Assembly (NCBI GenBank): GCA_903900155.1
Contig: CAIUMD010000010.1
Coordinates: 1 to 44,108 of the forward strand
Direction: 5' to 3'
DNA: 44,108 nucleotides
Source: an uncultured Caulobacterales bacterium
Lineage (GTDB): Bacteria > Pseudomonadota > Alphaproteobacteria > Caulobacterales > Caulobacteraceae
Shown in pieces: positions 26,914-35,534 of the stretch. The position numbers and the translations under genes are program-made. Positions within the stretch are counted from its first letter, which is position 1; each line of letters begins with the position of its first letter. Below the pieces are notes generated by a model. The model had not been told where the DNA came from, ran no database searches, and saw nothing but the letters and a program-made list of their open reading frames with translations.

Positions 26914-28767
26914 TCAGCCCGCGCGACGATAGCCCGGCCGCGAGGCGACCTGCTGGCGCTTACCTGCTCCCCCTTGGGCCGCCTGGCTGACCTGGAAGCG
27001 GCCGACCATCCGCACCAGGCCGCCGATGTCGTTCTTCAGCGAATGGCTGACCGCCGTGGCCTGCTCGACCATGGCGGCGTTCTGCTGCACGCCCTGGTCC
27101 ATCTGGTTGACAGCCGCGTTGACCTCGTTGAGGCCGCGCGCCTGTTCCTGGGCCGAACTGGCCAGCTCCGACACCAGGGCGTCGATCTCGCCGACCTTCA
27201 GCACGATGCCGTCCAGGGCCTCGCCCGTCTGGCCGACCAGGCGCACGCCCTCGTCGACCTGGGCCGTCGAGGCGCTGATCAGGCCCTTGATCTCCTTGGC
27301 CGCCTCGGCCGAGCGCTGGGCCAGGGCGCGGACTTCCTGGGCGACGACGGCGAAACCCTTGCCGCTCTCGCCGGCCCGGGCGGCCTCGACGCCGGCGTTC
27401 AGGGCCAGCAGGTTGGTCTGGAAGGCGATCTCGTCGATGACGCCGACGATATTGCCGATCTTGGTGGAAGACGCCTCGATGCCGCTCATGGCCGCCACGG
27501 CGCCGCGCACGACCTCGCCCGACTTCTCGGCGTCCGCACGGGTCGAGGTGACGACGCGGCTGGCCTCGCCGGCGCCCTGCGAAGCGCGGCGGACGGTGGC
27601 GGTGATCTCGTCCAGGGCCGCGGCGGTCTCTTCCAGGCTGGCGGCCTGCTGCTCGCTGCGGCGGGCGGTGTTGTCGGCGGCGGCGGCGATCTCGTCGGCG
27701 CTGGAGCCCACGGTCCCGACCACCCCGACGATGCCGCTCATGGCCTCGTCCAGCTGGACTATGGCGCCGTTGAAGTCGTTGCGGATGGCCTCATAGCCGG
27801 CCGGGAAGGCGTCGTTGACCCGCACGGTCAGATCGCCGTTCGACAGGCGCGACAGGGCGGCGGCCAGGCTGTCCATGACGAAGGCCTGCTCGCGGGCCGC
27901 GGCCGACGAGACCTGCTCGTTACGGGCCCGTTCGCTGTCGCTGGCGGCCGAGATCCGGGCCTGCTCGGCTTCCGACGAACGCAGGGCCACGGCGTTGTCC
28001 TTGAACACCTGGACGGCGCGGGCCATCAGGCCCACCTCGTCCTTGCGACCGGCGCCGACCACGTCGACGTCCAGTTGGCCGGCGGCCAGGTCGGTCATGC
28101 TGCGCGACAGCGAGCGCACCGGGCGCGAGATCTTCACCGAGCCGATATAGAGCGCAAAACCCATGCCGCAGGCGGCCGCGCCCAGGCCGAACAGCAGGGT
28201 CAGCCATGAGCCGGCGGCGGCCGACTTGCTGGCGCTGGCGACCATGGCCGCCGTCTCCTTGTTGTAGACGTCGCCCCAGGCCTTGCCTTCCTTGGCCATG
28301 GCGTCAATGGCCGGGTCGACCTTGCTCAGGCCCGCCACGGCCCCGGCGTCGTCGTTCTTCAAGGCCACGTCGGCGGCCGAGCGGGCGTCGGCATAGGCCG
28401 CCTCCAGCTTGGCCTTCATGCCGGCCGTGTAGTCGGCGGTCGTCGGGTCGGCGACGGTGATCTTGTCGAGGCTCTCCTTGCCCTCGCCATAGACCTTGTC
28501 CAGCTCCTGGGAGGCGGCGCTGGCCTGCTCGGACGAGCCCTCATAGGTCGCCGTGCGGTGGGCCGCGTAGCCCATCATGCTGATCCGGCGCAGGAAACGC
28601 GCCGACTGCACCTCGGCCGGCGAGCGATGCTTGACCAGCACGGCGGTCGCCGCGTCGGCGCGCTTCTGCTGCCACACGCCCAGGCCGGCGCAGGCCACGG
28701 TGGCGACGGCCAGCACCAGGGCCGGCAGCAGGACCTTGGACGAGACCTTCAGATCGTCGAGCTTCAC
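26914..28767 (-). CDS. Methyl-accepting chemotaxis protein
   Basis: The protein is 617 residues. Membrane helix 1 is at about 12-32 and helix 2 at about 188-210. The periplasmic part between them is helical, like a four-helix bundle sensor. HAMP follows (about 211-265, with the P of SRPVRSL). The cytoplasmic hairpin tip at 446-495 ([20 protein letters not shown], then [16 protein letters not shown]) binds CheA/CheW. There is no aromatic C-terminal pentapeptide for CheR/CheB docking, as the protein ends RPGYRRAG. The ligand is unknown. The GTG at 28767 follows GGGGGA. Confidence 0.94.
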   Translation of the reverse strand: MKLDDLKVSSKVLLPALVLAVATVACAGLGVWQQKRADAATAVLVKHRSPAEVQSARFLRRISMMGYAAHRTATYEGSSEQASAASQELDKVYGEGKESLDKITVADPTTADYTAGMKAKLEAAYADARSAADVALKNDDAGAVAGLSKVDPAIDAMAKEGKAWGDVYNKETAAMVASASKSAAAGSWLTLLFGLGAAACGMGFALYIGSVKISRPVRSLSRSMTDLAAGQLDVDVVGAGRKDEVGLMARAVQVFKDNAVALRSSEAEQARISAASDSERARNEQVSSAAAREQAFVMDSLAAALSRLSNGDLTVRVNDAFPAGYEAIRNDFNGAIVQLDEAMSGIVGVVGTVGSSADEIAAAADNTARRSEQQAASLEETAAALDEITATVRRASQGAGEASRVVTSTRADAEKSGEVVRGAVAAMSGIEASSTKIGNIVGVIDEIAFQTNLLALNAGVEAARAGESGKGFAVVAQEVRALAQRSAEAAKEIKGLISASTAQVDEGVRLVGQTGEALDGIVLKVGEIDALVSELASSAQEQARGLNEVNAAVNQMDQGVQQNAAMVEQATAVSHSLKNDIGGLVRMVGRFQVSQAAQGGAGKRQQVASRPGYRRAG

Positions 28768-28988
28768 AGCGTTCCCCCAAATACACCGGACGCCCCGACA
28801 CGGCGTCCCATGAGTTTTCGCGCTTCCGGCGACACCGGTGTCAGCCGAATCGACAGCACCGGTTCAATTGGCCTGACCATCGGGCGCCGAGCGTAAATGA
28901 GCGCTTAAACGGGTCATCGCGCTTGACCTTCTTCGGGGAGGCGCTACGACGCACGCCCCTCCCCGTTCCGACCATATCGAGCCATCCC
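28768..28988. promoter_or_regulatory. Divergent promoter region with palindrome and leader hairpin
   Basis: The region between the chemoreceptor (minus) and Hsp70-type (plus) genes has a perfect 12-bp palindrome, gacaccggtgtc (28831-28842). A related gacagcaccggt lies just after it. Close to the Hsp70 start it has a perfect 8-bp stem, cggggagg (28934-28941) with cctccccg (28958-28965). The stem may be a weak terminator or a structured leader. No clear sigma-70 hexamers were identified. Confidence 0.4.
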
Positions 28989-30311
28989 ATGACGGCCCCC
29001 TCAGCGCCGACCATTGGCGTCGACTTCGGCACCACCAATACCGTCGTCTCGCTGACGCACGGCGACGACAATGCGCGCCTGGTCCGCTTCTCGATCGACA
29101 ACCGCGATCTCTTCGCCTTCCGCTCGGCGCTCAGCTTTCACAGCGTGCAAGGCGTCGGCGGCGCGGCCAACGAGCGCGTGGTCGAGGCCGGCCCGTGGGC
29201 GATCGAGTCCTATCTGGAAGACCCGCTGGAGACGCGCTTCATCCAGTCGTTCAAGACCTTCGCCGCCTCGCAGGCCTTCACCGAGACGCGGATCCTCAAC
29301 AAGCGCTACCTGTTCGAGGACCTGCTGGCCGCCTTCCTGCTGCGCCTGAAGGAGCACGCCGGCGCCCAGCTGGACGCCCTGCCCCCGCGCATCATCGTGG
29401 GCCGCCCGGTCACCTTCGCCGGCAGCTCGCCCAACGAGACCCTGGCCTTGACCCGCTATGAAGAGGCCTTCAAGCGCCTGGGTTTCGAGGACATCCGCTA
29501 CGCCTACGAGCCCGTGGGCGCGGCCTTCTTCTTCGCGCGGCAGCTGAAGCAGGACGCCACCGTGCTGGTGGCCGACTTTGGCGGCGGCACCTCGGACTTC
29601 TCGCTGGTGCGGTTCGAGCGCGACGCCGATGGCACATTGCGCTCAACGCCGCTGTCGCGGTCGGGCGTCGGCATCGCCGGCGACGCCTTCGACTACCGGA
29701 TCATCGACCAGCTGGTCTCGCCCGAGCTGGGCAAGGGCTCGGAGTACAAGTCGTTCTCCAACGCCCTGCCGATCCCGCAGCGCTACTACGCCGCCTTCGC
29801 CCGCTGGGACCAACTGGCCCTGCTGCGCGCCTCCAAGGACATGCGCGACATCCGCGCCCTGGAGCGAACGGCGCTTGAGCCTGACAAGATCGCCGCCCTG
29901 ATCGAGGTTCTGGACGGCAACCACGGCTACGCCCTGTACCGCTCGGTGTCGGCGCTGAAGGAGGCCCTGTCGGCCCAGACGGAAGCCACCTTCCACTTCC
30001 ACGCCGGCTCGGTCGAGATCGAGAAGACCGTCCGGCGCACCGACTTCGAAGGCTGGATCGCCCCGGAGCTAACCGCCATCGAGACCGCGGTCGGTGAGGC
30101 CCTGGAACGCGCCAGCCTGACCGAGGCCGGCGTCGACCGCGTCTTCCTGACCGGCGGCAGCTCGTTCGTGCCGGCCGTGCGCGAGATCTTCCTGCGCCGC
30201 TTCGGAGCCGACAAGATCGAGAGCGGCGGCGAATTCGAGTCCATCGCCTCGGGCCTGGCCCTGATCGGACGTGAAGCGGATTTGGATTTGTGGACGATGC
30301 GGGCAAGCTGA
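28989..30311 (+). CDS. Short Hsp70-family (YegD-like) chaperone ATPase
   Basis: The protein is 440 residues. Phosphate loop 1 is IGVDFGTTNT (9-18), phosphate loop 2 VADFGGGTSDFSL, and the adenosine motif VFLTGGSSFVPAVREIF is near the C-terminus. It thus has a complete actin-like nucleotide domain but no DnaK-type substrate-binding domain or lid, as in the YegD branch. The client and function are unknown. The ATG at 28989 is chosen because the family N-terminus follows directly. The next gene on the strand encodes a giant repeat protein, but a REP-like element lies between them. Confidence 0.88.
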   Translation: MTAPSAPTIGVDFGTTNTVVSLTHGDDNARLVRFSIDNRDLFAFRSALSFHSVQGVGGAANERVVEAGPWAIESYLEDPLETRFIQSFKTFAASQAFTETRILNKRYLFEDLLAAFLLRLKEHAGAQLDALPPRIIVGRPVTFAGSSPNETLALTRYEEAFKRLGFEDIRYAYEPVGAAFFFARQLKQDATVLVADFGGGTSDFSLVRFERDADGTLRSTPLSRSGVGIAGDAFDYRIIDQLVSPELGKGSEYKSFSNALPIPQRYYAAFARWDQLALLRASKDMRDIRALERTALEPDKIAALIEVLDGNHGYALYRSVSALKEALSAQTEATFHFHAGSVEIEKTVRRTDFEGWIAPELTAIETAVGEALERASLTEAGVDRVFLTGGSSFVPAVREIFLRRFGADKIESGGEFESIASGLALIGREADLDLWTMRAS

Positions 30312-30321
30312 GGAGCCGGAA

Positions 30322-30350
30322 CCTCATCCTGAGCCTGTCGAAGGGCGAGG
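30322..30350 (+). repeat. REP-like palindromic element, single copy
   Basis: This 29-bp element starts cctcatcctgagcctgtcga, ends agggcgagg and is followed by aacacgcac. The same unit occurs at 33669-33697 and 38082-38110, and inverted at 33617-33645 and 38025-38053. It begins 11 bp after the stop of the Hsp70-type gene, a typical extragenic position. Confidence 0.85.
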
Positions 30351-30445
30351 AACACGCACCAGTTGGTCGCATGGCCCCGTTGCGCACATTGCCCTATGGT
30401 TAACGCGATCGATTCGCGTCGCGACCTTGTGGGGCAACGGATCCA

Positions 30446-33049
30446 GTGCCGATTTCGTACCTCTCCGCCGCCCAGATGGCCGCGCTGTCGGTCACGACGA
30501 TTCAGTCTCTTTCGGCCACCAAGCTCGAGACGCTCAGCAGCGCCCAGGCCGGCGCCCTTTCGAAAGACGCCGTCGGCGCATTGAGCGCCACCCAGGTCTC
30601 GGCGCTGTCGAACACCGCCGTGAAGGGTCTGACGGCGACCCAGATCCCGGCCTTCTCCCAGAACCTGATGTTCGACGCGGAACAGCTCTCGGCGTTCAGT
30701 GGCGCCCAGCTGAACGCCCTGACCTCGACCCAGCTGGCCAAGCTGGACGCCGAGCGGCTGCAGGTGCTGACCGCCACCCAGGTGGGCGGGCTGGACGCCA
30801 CCCATTTCAAGGGCCTGGACGCGGCGCAGGTCTCGAACCTGAACCTGACCCAGACGTCGAAGCTGACCGCCACCCAACTGGCCGCTTTCGACGCCACCGA
30901 CCTGGGCGAGCTGTCGCGCGAGCAGTTCGAGGCCCTGACCTCGACCCAGCTGTCCGGCCTGTCCAGCGACCTGGTCCGGTCGTTCGAAGGCACCCGCATC
31001 GCCTCGCTGAGCGCCACCCAGGTCAGCGGCATGACCGCGACCCAGTTGCAGGCCCTGTCGCCGACCCAGATCACCAATCTCGACACCAAGCTCAGCCTGC
31101 TGTCGCCCACGCGCCTGGGGGGCATGAGCGCAACCCAGACCGCCGCCTTCGGCGACGCCCTGGTCGAAAGCTTCAGCGCCACCCAGTTGGCCGGGCTCAG
31201 CGCCGAGGGCTTTGGCGGGCTGTCGGCCTTCCAGATCGGCCGGCTGGATCAGACCCAGCTGGCGGCGATCACGACCACCCAGCTCAGCCAGTTGAGCCAG
31301 AGCGATCTGGCCGAGTTCTCGGCCGACCAGATCAGCGGCTTCGCCGCCAGCCAGTTCAACGCCCTGACCACCGATCAGCTGAACAGTCTCAGCCAGTTCC
31401 AGGTCGAGGGCCTGACCGCCACCCAGGTGGCGTCGCTGAACACGACGCGGATCCGCAGCCTGTCGGAGACGACGCTGGGCCTGTTCACGCCCGACCAGGT
31501 CAAGCTGTTCGCCCCCACCCAGGTGGCCGCCCTGACCAGCGACCAGCTCAACACCCTGCGTCAGGGCCAGATCGAGGTCCTTAACAGCACCCAGATGGCC
31601 GCGCTGAGCACGACGCAGATCGGCGGGCTGTCGGAGAGCAAGATCGCCGAGCTGGCGACATCGCAGATCGCGCTGCTGAAGACCACGCAGATGACGGCCC
31701 TGACGCCGACGCAGCTGAACGCCTTCCGCGACGTGCAGATCCAGAACCTGGCCTCGACCCAGCTCGGCAGTCTCAGCGCCAGCCAGATCGGCGGCCTGGG
31801 CCAGACCGGCTTGTCGGCGCTCTCGCCCACCCAGCTGAGAACGCTGACCCCCTCGCAGCTGGCGGCGCTGAGCCCGTCCGGCTTCAACAGCCTGGGCTGG
31901 GATCAGGTGCAGGCGCTGACCGCGACGCAGCTGGCGGCCCTGACCGCCACCCAGGTGGGCGCGCTGACCGCCGCCGACATGGGCGAGTTCACCGCCGAGC
32001 AGATCCAGCAGCTGCGCCCCAGCCAGATCGCCAGCCTGTCGAATACGGCCTTCAGCGCCATCAGCTGGGACCGGATCCAGAGTTTCAGCGCCACCCAGCT
32101 GGCCAGCGTGACCACGACCCAGATCGCCGCGCTGTCGCAGGACGATTTCCTGCGCTTTACGCGCACCCAGGTGGCGGCCCTCAGCTCCACTCAGTTCGCG
32201 GCGCTGAGCACGACCAGCTTCAACAGCCTGGACAACGACCAGATCCAGGCCCTGACCGCCAGCCAGCAGGCGGCGATCACGACGACCCAGATCGCCGGCA
32301 TGTCGGAATACGACTTCGGCAAGTTCTCCACGGGCCAGATCGCGATCCTGACCGCCACCCAGATGGGGGCGCTGTCGACGACCAACTTCAACAGCCTGAG
32401 CCAGGACCAGGTTTCGGCCCTGAGCTCCACCCAGCTGGCCGGACTGACCGCCACCCAGATGGGCGGGCTCACCGACACCGACTTCGCCGAGCTTTCGGCC
32501 TCGCAGGTCTACGCCCTGTCAGGGACCCAGATCGGCGGCCTGGCGGCCAGCCGCATCCGCAACATGGACGCGACGACGTTCCAGGCCCTGAGCCGCAGCC
32601 AGATCGCCGGCCTCAGCCCCACCCAGCTCAGCGCCCTGTCGACCACGGACATCGGCGAGTTCACCACGACCCAGATCGCCGCCCTGACGGCCTCGCAACT
32701 GACGGCGTTCTCGGTGACCAATCTGGGCGCCATGGCGTTCGAGCAGATCGGCGCGCTGACGCCCGAGGCGATGAAGGGCTTCTCGGCCTTCCAGCTGCGC
32801 AGCCTGTCCTCGACCGCCTTCGCCCAGTTCAACGCCACCCAGGTGCAAGGCCTGACGGCCACCCAGTTGGGGTCGCTGTCGACCTCGGTGATCGCGGGCC
32901 TGACCACGACCCAGATCGGCTATATCCTGCCGGCCCAGATCCCGGGCCTGACGATCAACCAGCTGGACTATCTGTCGACCACCAACCTGGCGGCCATGAC
33001 GCCGATGCAGGTGGGAGCCTTCACGCCGGCCCAGGTGGAAAGCCTGTAA
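30446..33049 (+). CDS. Giant octapeptide-repeat protein (about 107 tandem units)
   Basis: The protein is 867 residues. After MPISY the whole chain is tandem octads of consensus [L/F/M/I]-[S/T]-x-[T/S]-Q-[I/L/V/F]-x-[A/G/S], for example LTATQLAA and LTATQVGA. I count 107 units, with only one long (14) and one short (7) unit, and the array runs to the last residue. There is no Cys, no signal peptide, no membrane segment and no other domain. From unit 35 on a 7-octad super-repeat appears, with a variant unit of type LSxxDFxE every 56 residues. The S/T-x-x-Q spacing resembles a helix N-cap, so a helical solenoid or fibre is possible. The start is GTG at 30446, with a weak ribosome-binding site. 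Function unknown; cytoplasmic, surface or secreted location cannot be decided. Confidence 0.85.
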   Translation: MPISYLSAAQMAALSVTTIQSLSATKLETLSSAQAGALSKDAVGALSATQVSALSNTAVKGLTATQIPAFSQNLMFDAEQLSAFSGAQLNALTSTQLAKLDAERLQVLTATQVGGLDATHFKGLDAAQVSNLNLTQTSKLTATQLAAFDATDLGELSREQFEALTSTQLSGLSSDLVRSFEGTRIASLSATQVSGMTATQLQALSPTQITNLDTKLSLLSPTRLGGMSATQTAAFGDALVESFSATQLAGLSAEGFGGLSAFQIGRLDQTQLAAITTTQLSQLSQSDLAEFSADQISGFAASQFNALTTDQLNSLSQFQVEGLTATQVASLNTTRIRSLSETTLGLFTPDQVKLFAPTQVAALTSDQLNTLRQGQIEVLNSTQMAALSTTQIGGLSESKIAELATSQIALLKTTQMTALTPTQLNAFRDVQIQNLASTQLGSLSASQIGGLGQTGLSALSPTQLRTLTPSQLAALSPSGFNSLGWDQVQALTATQLAALTATQVGALTAADMGEFTAEQIQQLRPSQIASLSNTAFSAISWDRIQSFSATQLASVTTTQIAALSQDDFLRFTRTQVAALSSTQFAALSTTSFNSLDNDQIQALTASQQAAITTTQIAGMSEYDFGKFSTGQIAILTATQMGALSTTNFNSLSQDQVSALSSTQLAGLTATQMGGLTDTDFAELSASQVYALSGTQIGGLAASRIRNMDATTFQALSRSQIAGLSPTQLSALSTTDIGEFTTTQIAALTASQLTAFSVTNLGAMAFEQIGALTPEAMKGFSAFQLRSLSSTAFAQFNATQVQGLTATQLGSLSTSVIAGLTTTQIGYILPAQIPGLTINQLDYLSTTNLAAMTPMQVGAFTPAQVESL

Positions 33050-33112
33050 GAAAGCTTCTAGACGGCCAAGGCTTGGCGGGCGTCTGATGGCGCTTCCGCA
33101 TGGAGGCGTTTC

Positions 33113-33598
33113 ATGACCCGCACCGCCCTTTCCTTCCTGATCGCCGCTGGCCTGTTGGCGGCGACCCCGGCCCTGGCTCAGAGCGGCCCGCTCGGCGCGG
33201 CCGGCCGCTGGACGATCGACCTCAAGGCCTCGAGCTTCAACGAAGCCCTCACTGGCCCCGCACCGCTGGCCGCCGAGGTCGATGTCACCAAGGACGATGG
33301 CCAGAGCCTGGCCTGGACGCTGATCGAGGAGGACGCCGAGGGCCTGGCCGCCATCCAGTTCGCCGACGCGCCTCTGGACGGCGCGCCGACCAAGGCCGTG
33401 GTCAACACCCAGATCGTGATGATCAGCGTCCGCCGCGACGGGCCGCATGGCGTCACCGCCGTGACCAGCAACAAGACCGGCCGCAAGCAGACCATGAAGG
33501 TCTGGCTGGCCGATCCCGACACGCTGAAGGTCGAGCAGGACGTCGATGGCCAGCCCGGTCCGCCGGACCAGAGCCTGACCTTCAAGCGCGTGAAGTAG
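33113..33598 (+). CDS. Small exported protein of unknown function
   Basis: The product is 161 residues. GGAGG precedes the ATG, and a signal peptide (MTRTALSFLIAAGLLAATPALA) is cut before QSG. The mature part is mixed strand and helix with no Cys, containing GRWTIDLKASSFNEAL and ending SLTFKRVK, and looks like a small soluble beta-rich periplasmic protein. It lies 63 bp after the octad-repeat gene on the same strand and could be cotranscribed with it; a small stem-loop (about 33060-33085) sits between. REP-like elements follow. I do not recognise the family. Confidence 0.75.
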   Translation: MTRTALSFLIAAGLLAATPALAQSGPLGAAGRWTIDLKASSFNEALTGPAPLAAEVDVTKDDGQSLAWTLIEEDAEGLAAIQFADAPLDGAPTKAVVNTQIVMISVRRDGPHGVTAVTSNKTGRKQTMKVWLADPDTLKVEQDVDGQPGPPDQSLTFKRVK

Positions 33599-33616
33599 AC
33601 TAAGCGGGGCCGAAAA

Positions 33617-33697
33617 CCTCGTCCTTCGACAAGCTCACGATGAGGTTTTCTACTGAACCCGCCTTGATCCTCATCCTGAGCCTGTCGAAGGACGAGG
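33617..33697. repeat. REPIN-like inverted pair of REP elements
   Basis: The unit at 33617-33645 (cctcgtccttcgacaagctc, continuing to gatgagg) and the unit at 33669-33697 (starting cctcatcctgagcctgtcga) face each other across 23 bp. The spacer begins ttttctactgaa, close to ttatcgactgaa at the third locus. It lies between the small exported protein and a LysR gene, both ending here, and could form a long hairpin in either transcript. Confidence 0.85.
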
Positions 33698-33705
33698 ATC
33701 ACGCA

Positions 33706-34605
33706 CTAGACTTTGCCGGATAACGCCTTCCCCAAATAGTTCGCCAGGGCCTCGACCCGCGTTGGACGCGGCCCTCCAGGCGGCATGACCAGGTGCAGGG
33801 CGATCGGGGCGGCGACCCAGTCGACCAGCACCTCCTCCAGGCGGCCATCCGCGACCGCCGCGCCGACGATGAAGTCCGGCAGCACCGCCACGCCGACGCC
33901 GGCGACCAGCGACGGAACCAGCACGTCGCCGTTGTTGGCGCGGATCACCGACCTCGGGCGCACCGAGGCCTCCTCACCGCCCTTCTGGAAGCGCCAGGTT
34001 TCGGGCGCGGACTGGTGGCCGTAGGTCAGGCCGCGATGCTCGGCCAGGCTGGCCGGATGACTGGGGCGGCCATGCAGGTCCCAATAGCCCGGCGAGGCCA
34101 CGACATGTCGCTTCACGGCCCGCAGGCGTCGCGCGACCAGCGAGCTATCCGGCAGCGCCGCGACGCGCAGGGCCAGGTCGAAGCCCATGCCCACCAGGTC
34201 GATGGTGGCGTCCGACAGGTGCAGGTCGACCGAGACGTCCGGATATTGCTCGAAGAAACCCGGCAGCACCGGCGCCAAGCTGGTGATGCCCAGCGACATC
34301 GGCACGGCCATCCGCACCAGGCCGCGCGGGGCCGAGGACTGGTTGGAAGCCTCCTCCTCCGCCTGCTGGGCCTCGGCCAGGACGCGGGTGGCGCGCTCGA
34401 CCAGGGACTGCCCGGCGTCGGTCAGGGCCAGGCGGCGAGAGGTGCGATTGAACAGCCGCGCGCCCAGGCGTTCTTCAAGGCGGGTCACCGCTTTCGACAC
34501 CGTCGCCTTGGACATCGCCAGATCATCGGCGGCGGCGGCGAACGAGCGCAGCTCGACTACCTTGGCGAACACGGCGAGGCCTTCGAGATCGGGCAGCTTG
34601 GACAT
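33706..34605 (-). CDS. LysR-family transcriptional regulator
   Basis: The protein is 299 residues. The N-terminal winged HTH (about 5-64) has FAAAADDLAMSKATVSKAVT followed by LEERLGARLFNRTSRRLALT, the standard LysR signature. The rest is a periplasmic-binding-protein-like effector domain (about 90-295) of the CrgA/DsdC-like subgroup. It is divergent from a pirin gene, with 144 bp between, the classic arrangement for a regulator and its target. The inducer is unknown; quinone or redox stress would fit the pirin and WrbA neighbours. Confidence 0.92.
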   Translation of the reverse strand: MSKLPDLEGLAVFAKVVELRSFAAAADDLAMSKATVSKAVTRLEERLGARLFNRTSRRLALTDAGQSLVERATRVLAEAQQAEEEASNQSSAPRGLVRMAVPMSLGITSLAPVLPGFFEQYPDVSVDLHLSDATIDLVGMGFDLALRVAALPDSSLVARRLRAVKRHVVASPGYWDLHGRPSHPASLAEHRGLTYGHQSAPETWRFQKGGEEASVRPRSVIRANNGDVLVPSLVAGVGVAVLPDFIVGAAVADGRLEEVLVDWVAAPIALHLVMPPGGPRPTRVEALANYLGKALSGKV

Positions 34606-34622
34606 GGCTAGAGCTTATTTTC

Positions 34623-34648
34623 GGAAACGATGAGTTTCAACAGTTTCC
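34623..34648. promoter_or_regulatory. Overlapping inverted repeats in the LysR-pirin intergenic region
   Basis: GGAAAC (34623-34628) and GTTTCC (34643-34648) form a perfect 6-bp inverted repeat with a 14-bp spacer, and gaaac/gtttc with a 5-bp spacer nests inside it. It lies close to the LysR start codon, where autoregulatory LysR boxes commonly sit. Confidence 0.45.
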
Positions 34649-34749
34649 ATTTCGGATCCCAATGTATCCCCTATCTTCTCCTCAACAGGACGCGCCGACG
34701 CGGCGCGCGCCAGAGGGCCAAGGCCCAGAGGGAAAGAAAGGTTAGAGCC

Positions 34750-35454
34750 ATGATCGATCGCAAACCGTTCGACAAGCTTGGCGGCGCCGACCACGGTTGG
34801 CTGAAGGCCAAGCACCACTTCTCGTTCGCCAGCTACTACGATCCCAGCAACATGAACTGGGGCGCGCTGCGGGTCTGGAACGACGACGAAATCGCCTCCA
34901 ACACCGGCTTCCCGCCGCACCCGCACAGCGACATGGAGATCATCACCTATGTCCGCGACGGCGCGATCACCCACCAGGACAGCCTGGGCAACAAGGGCCG
35001 CACCGAGGCCGGCGACGTCCAGGTGATGAGCGCGGGCACGGGCATCCGTCACTCGGAGTACAATCTCGAGCCGGAGACGACCCGGATCTTCCAGATCTGG
35101 ATCGAACCCAAGACCTTCGGCGCGGCTCCTTCGTGGGGCGCCAAGCCGTTCCCGAAGGGCGACCGCTCGGGCAAGTTCGTGACCCTGGCTTCGGGCTTCG
35201 CCGACGACACCGACGCCCTGCCGATCCGCACCGACGCCCGCGTCCTGGGCGCGACGCTGAAGGCCGGCGAGAGCACCACCTACGCTCTGGGCAAGGACCG
35301 TAGCGGCTACCTGGTCCCGGCCGTCGGGACCGTCGAAGTCAATGGCGTTACGCTGAACGCCCGCGACGGCGCCGGCATCAAGGACGAGGACGTGATCACC
35401 GTCACCGCCCTGGAAGACGCCGAGTTGGTCCTGGTCGACGCCGCCCTGAGCTAG
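34750..35454 (+). CDS. Pirin-family protein (YhaK/YhhW-like)
   Basis: The protein is 234 residues. The bicupin starts with FASYYDPSNMNWGALRVWND. Metal-ligand segments FPPHPHSDMEIITYV (two His) and MSAGTGIRHSEYN (His and Glu) are intact. Such bacterial pirins include quercetin dioxygenases and redox-sensing regulators; the actual role here is unknown. The ATG at 34750 is preceded by AAAGAAAGG. It is divergent from a LysR gene and 80 bp upstream of wrbA, with an 11-bp hairpin between. Confidence 0.9.
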   Translation: MIDRKPFDKLGGADHGWLKAKHHFSFASYYDPSNMNWGALRVWNDDEIASNTGFPPHPHSDMEIITYVRDGAITHQDSLGNKGRTEAGDVQVMSAGTGIRHSEYNLEPETTRIFQIWIEPKTFGAAPSWGAKPFPKGDRSGKFVTLASGFADDTDALPIRTDARVLGATLKAGESTTYALGKDRSGYLVPAVGTVEVNGVTLNARDGAGIKDEDVITVTALEDAELVLVDAALS

Positions 35455-35472
35455 GCCGGTTCATTCAAGAAA

Positions 35473-35503
35473 CGGACGCGAGGAAACTCTAGCCTCGCGT
35501 CCG
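35473..35503 (+). terminator. 11-bp stem-loop between pirin and wrbA genes
   Basis: cggacgcgagg (35473-35483) pairs perfectly with cctcgcgtccg (35493-35503). No T-run follows, so it may be a partial terminator or processing site that sets the expression ratio of the two genes. The wrbA ribosome-binding site (AAGGAGG) starts 20 bp later. Confidence 0.5.
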
Positions 35504-35534
35504 ACCTTCCCGATCTTCATTCAAGGAGGCCATC

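Noticed and set aside
30271..31584. 437-codon plus-strand frame overlapping the start of the octad-repeat gene
   Set aside because: It is out of frame with the regular octads, Arg/Pro/Gly-rich and without internal repeat logic in its own frame. It is a shadow of the repeat gene.
30446..33049. CRISPR-like or minisatellite array suggested by the 24-bp periodicity
   Set aside because: Repeats are degenerate at DNA level, have no constant repeat plus unique spacer pattern, and keep one reading frame throughout. It is a coding repeat.
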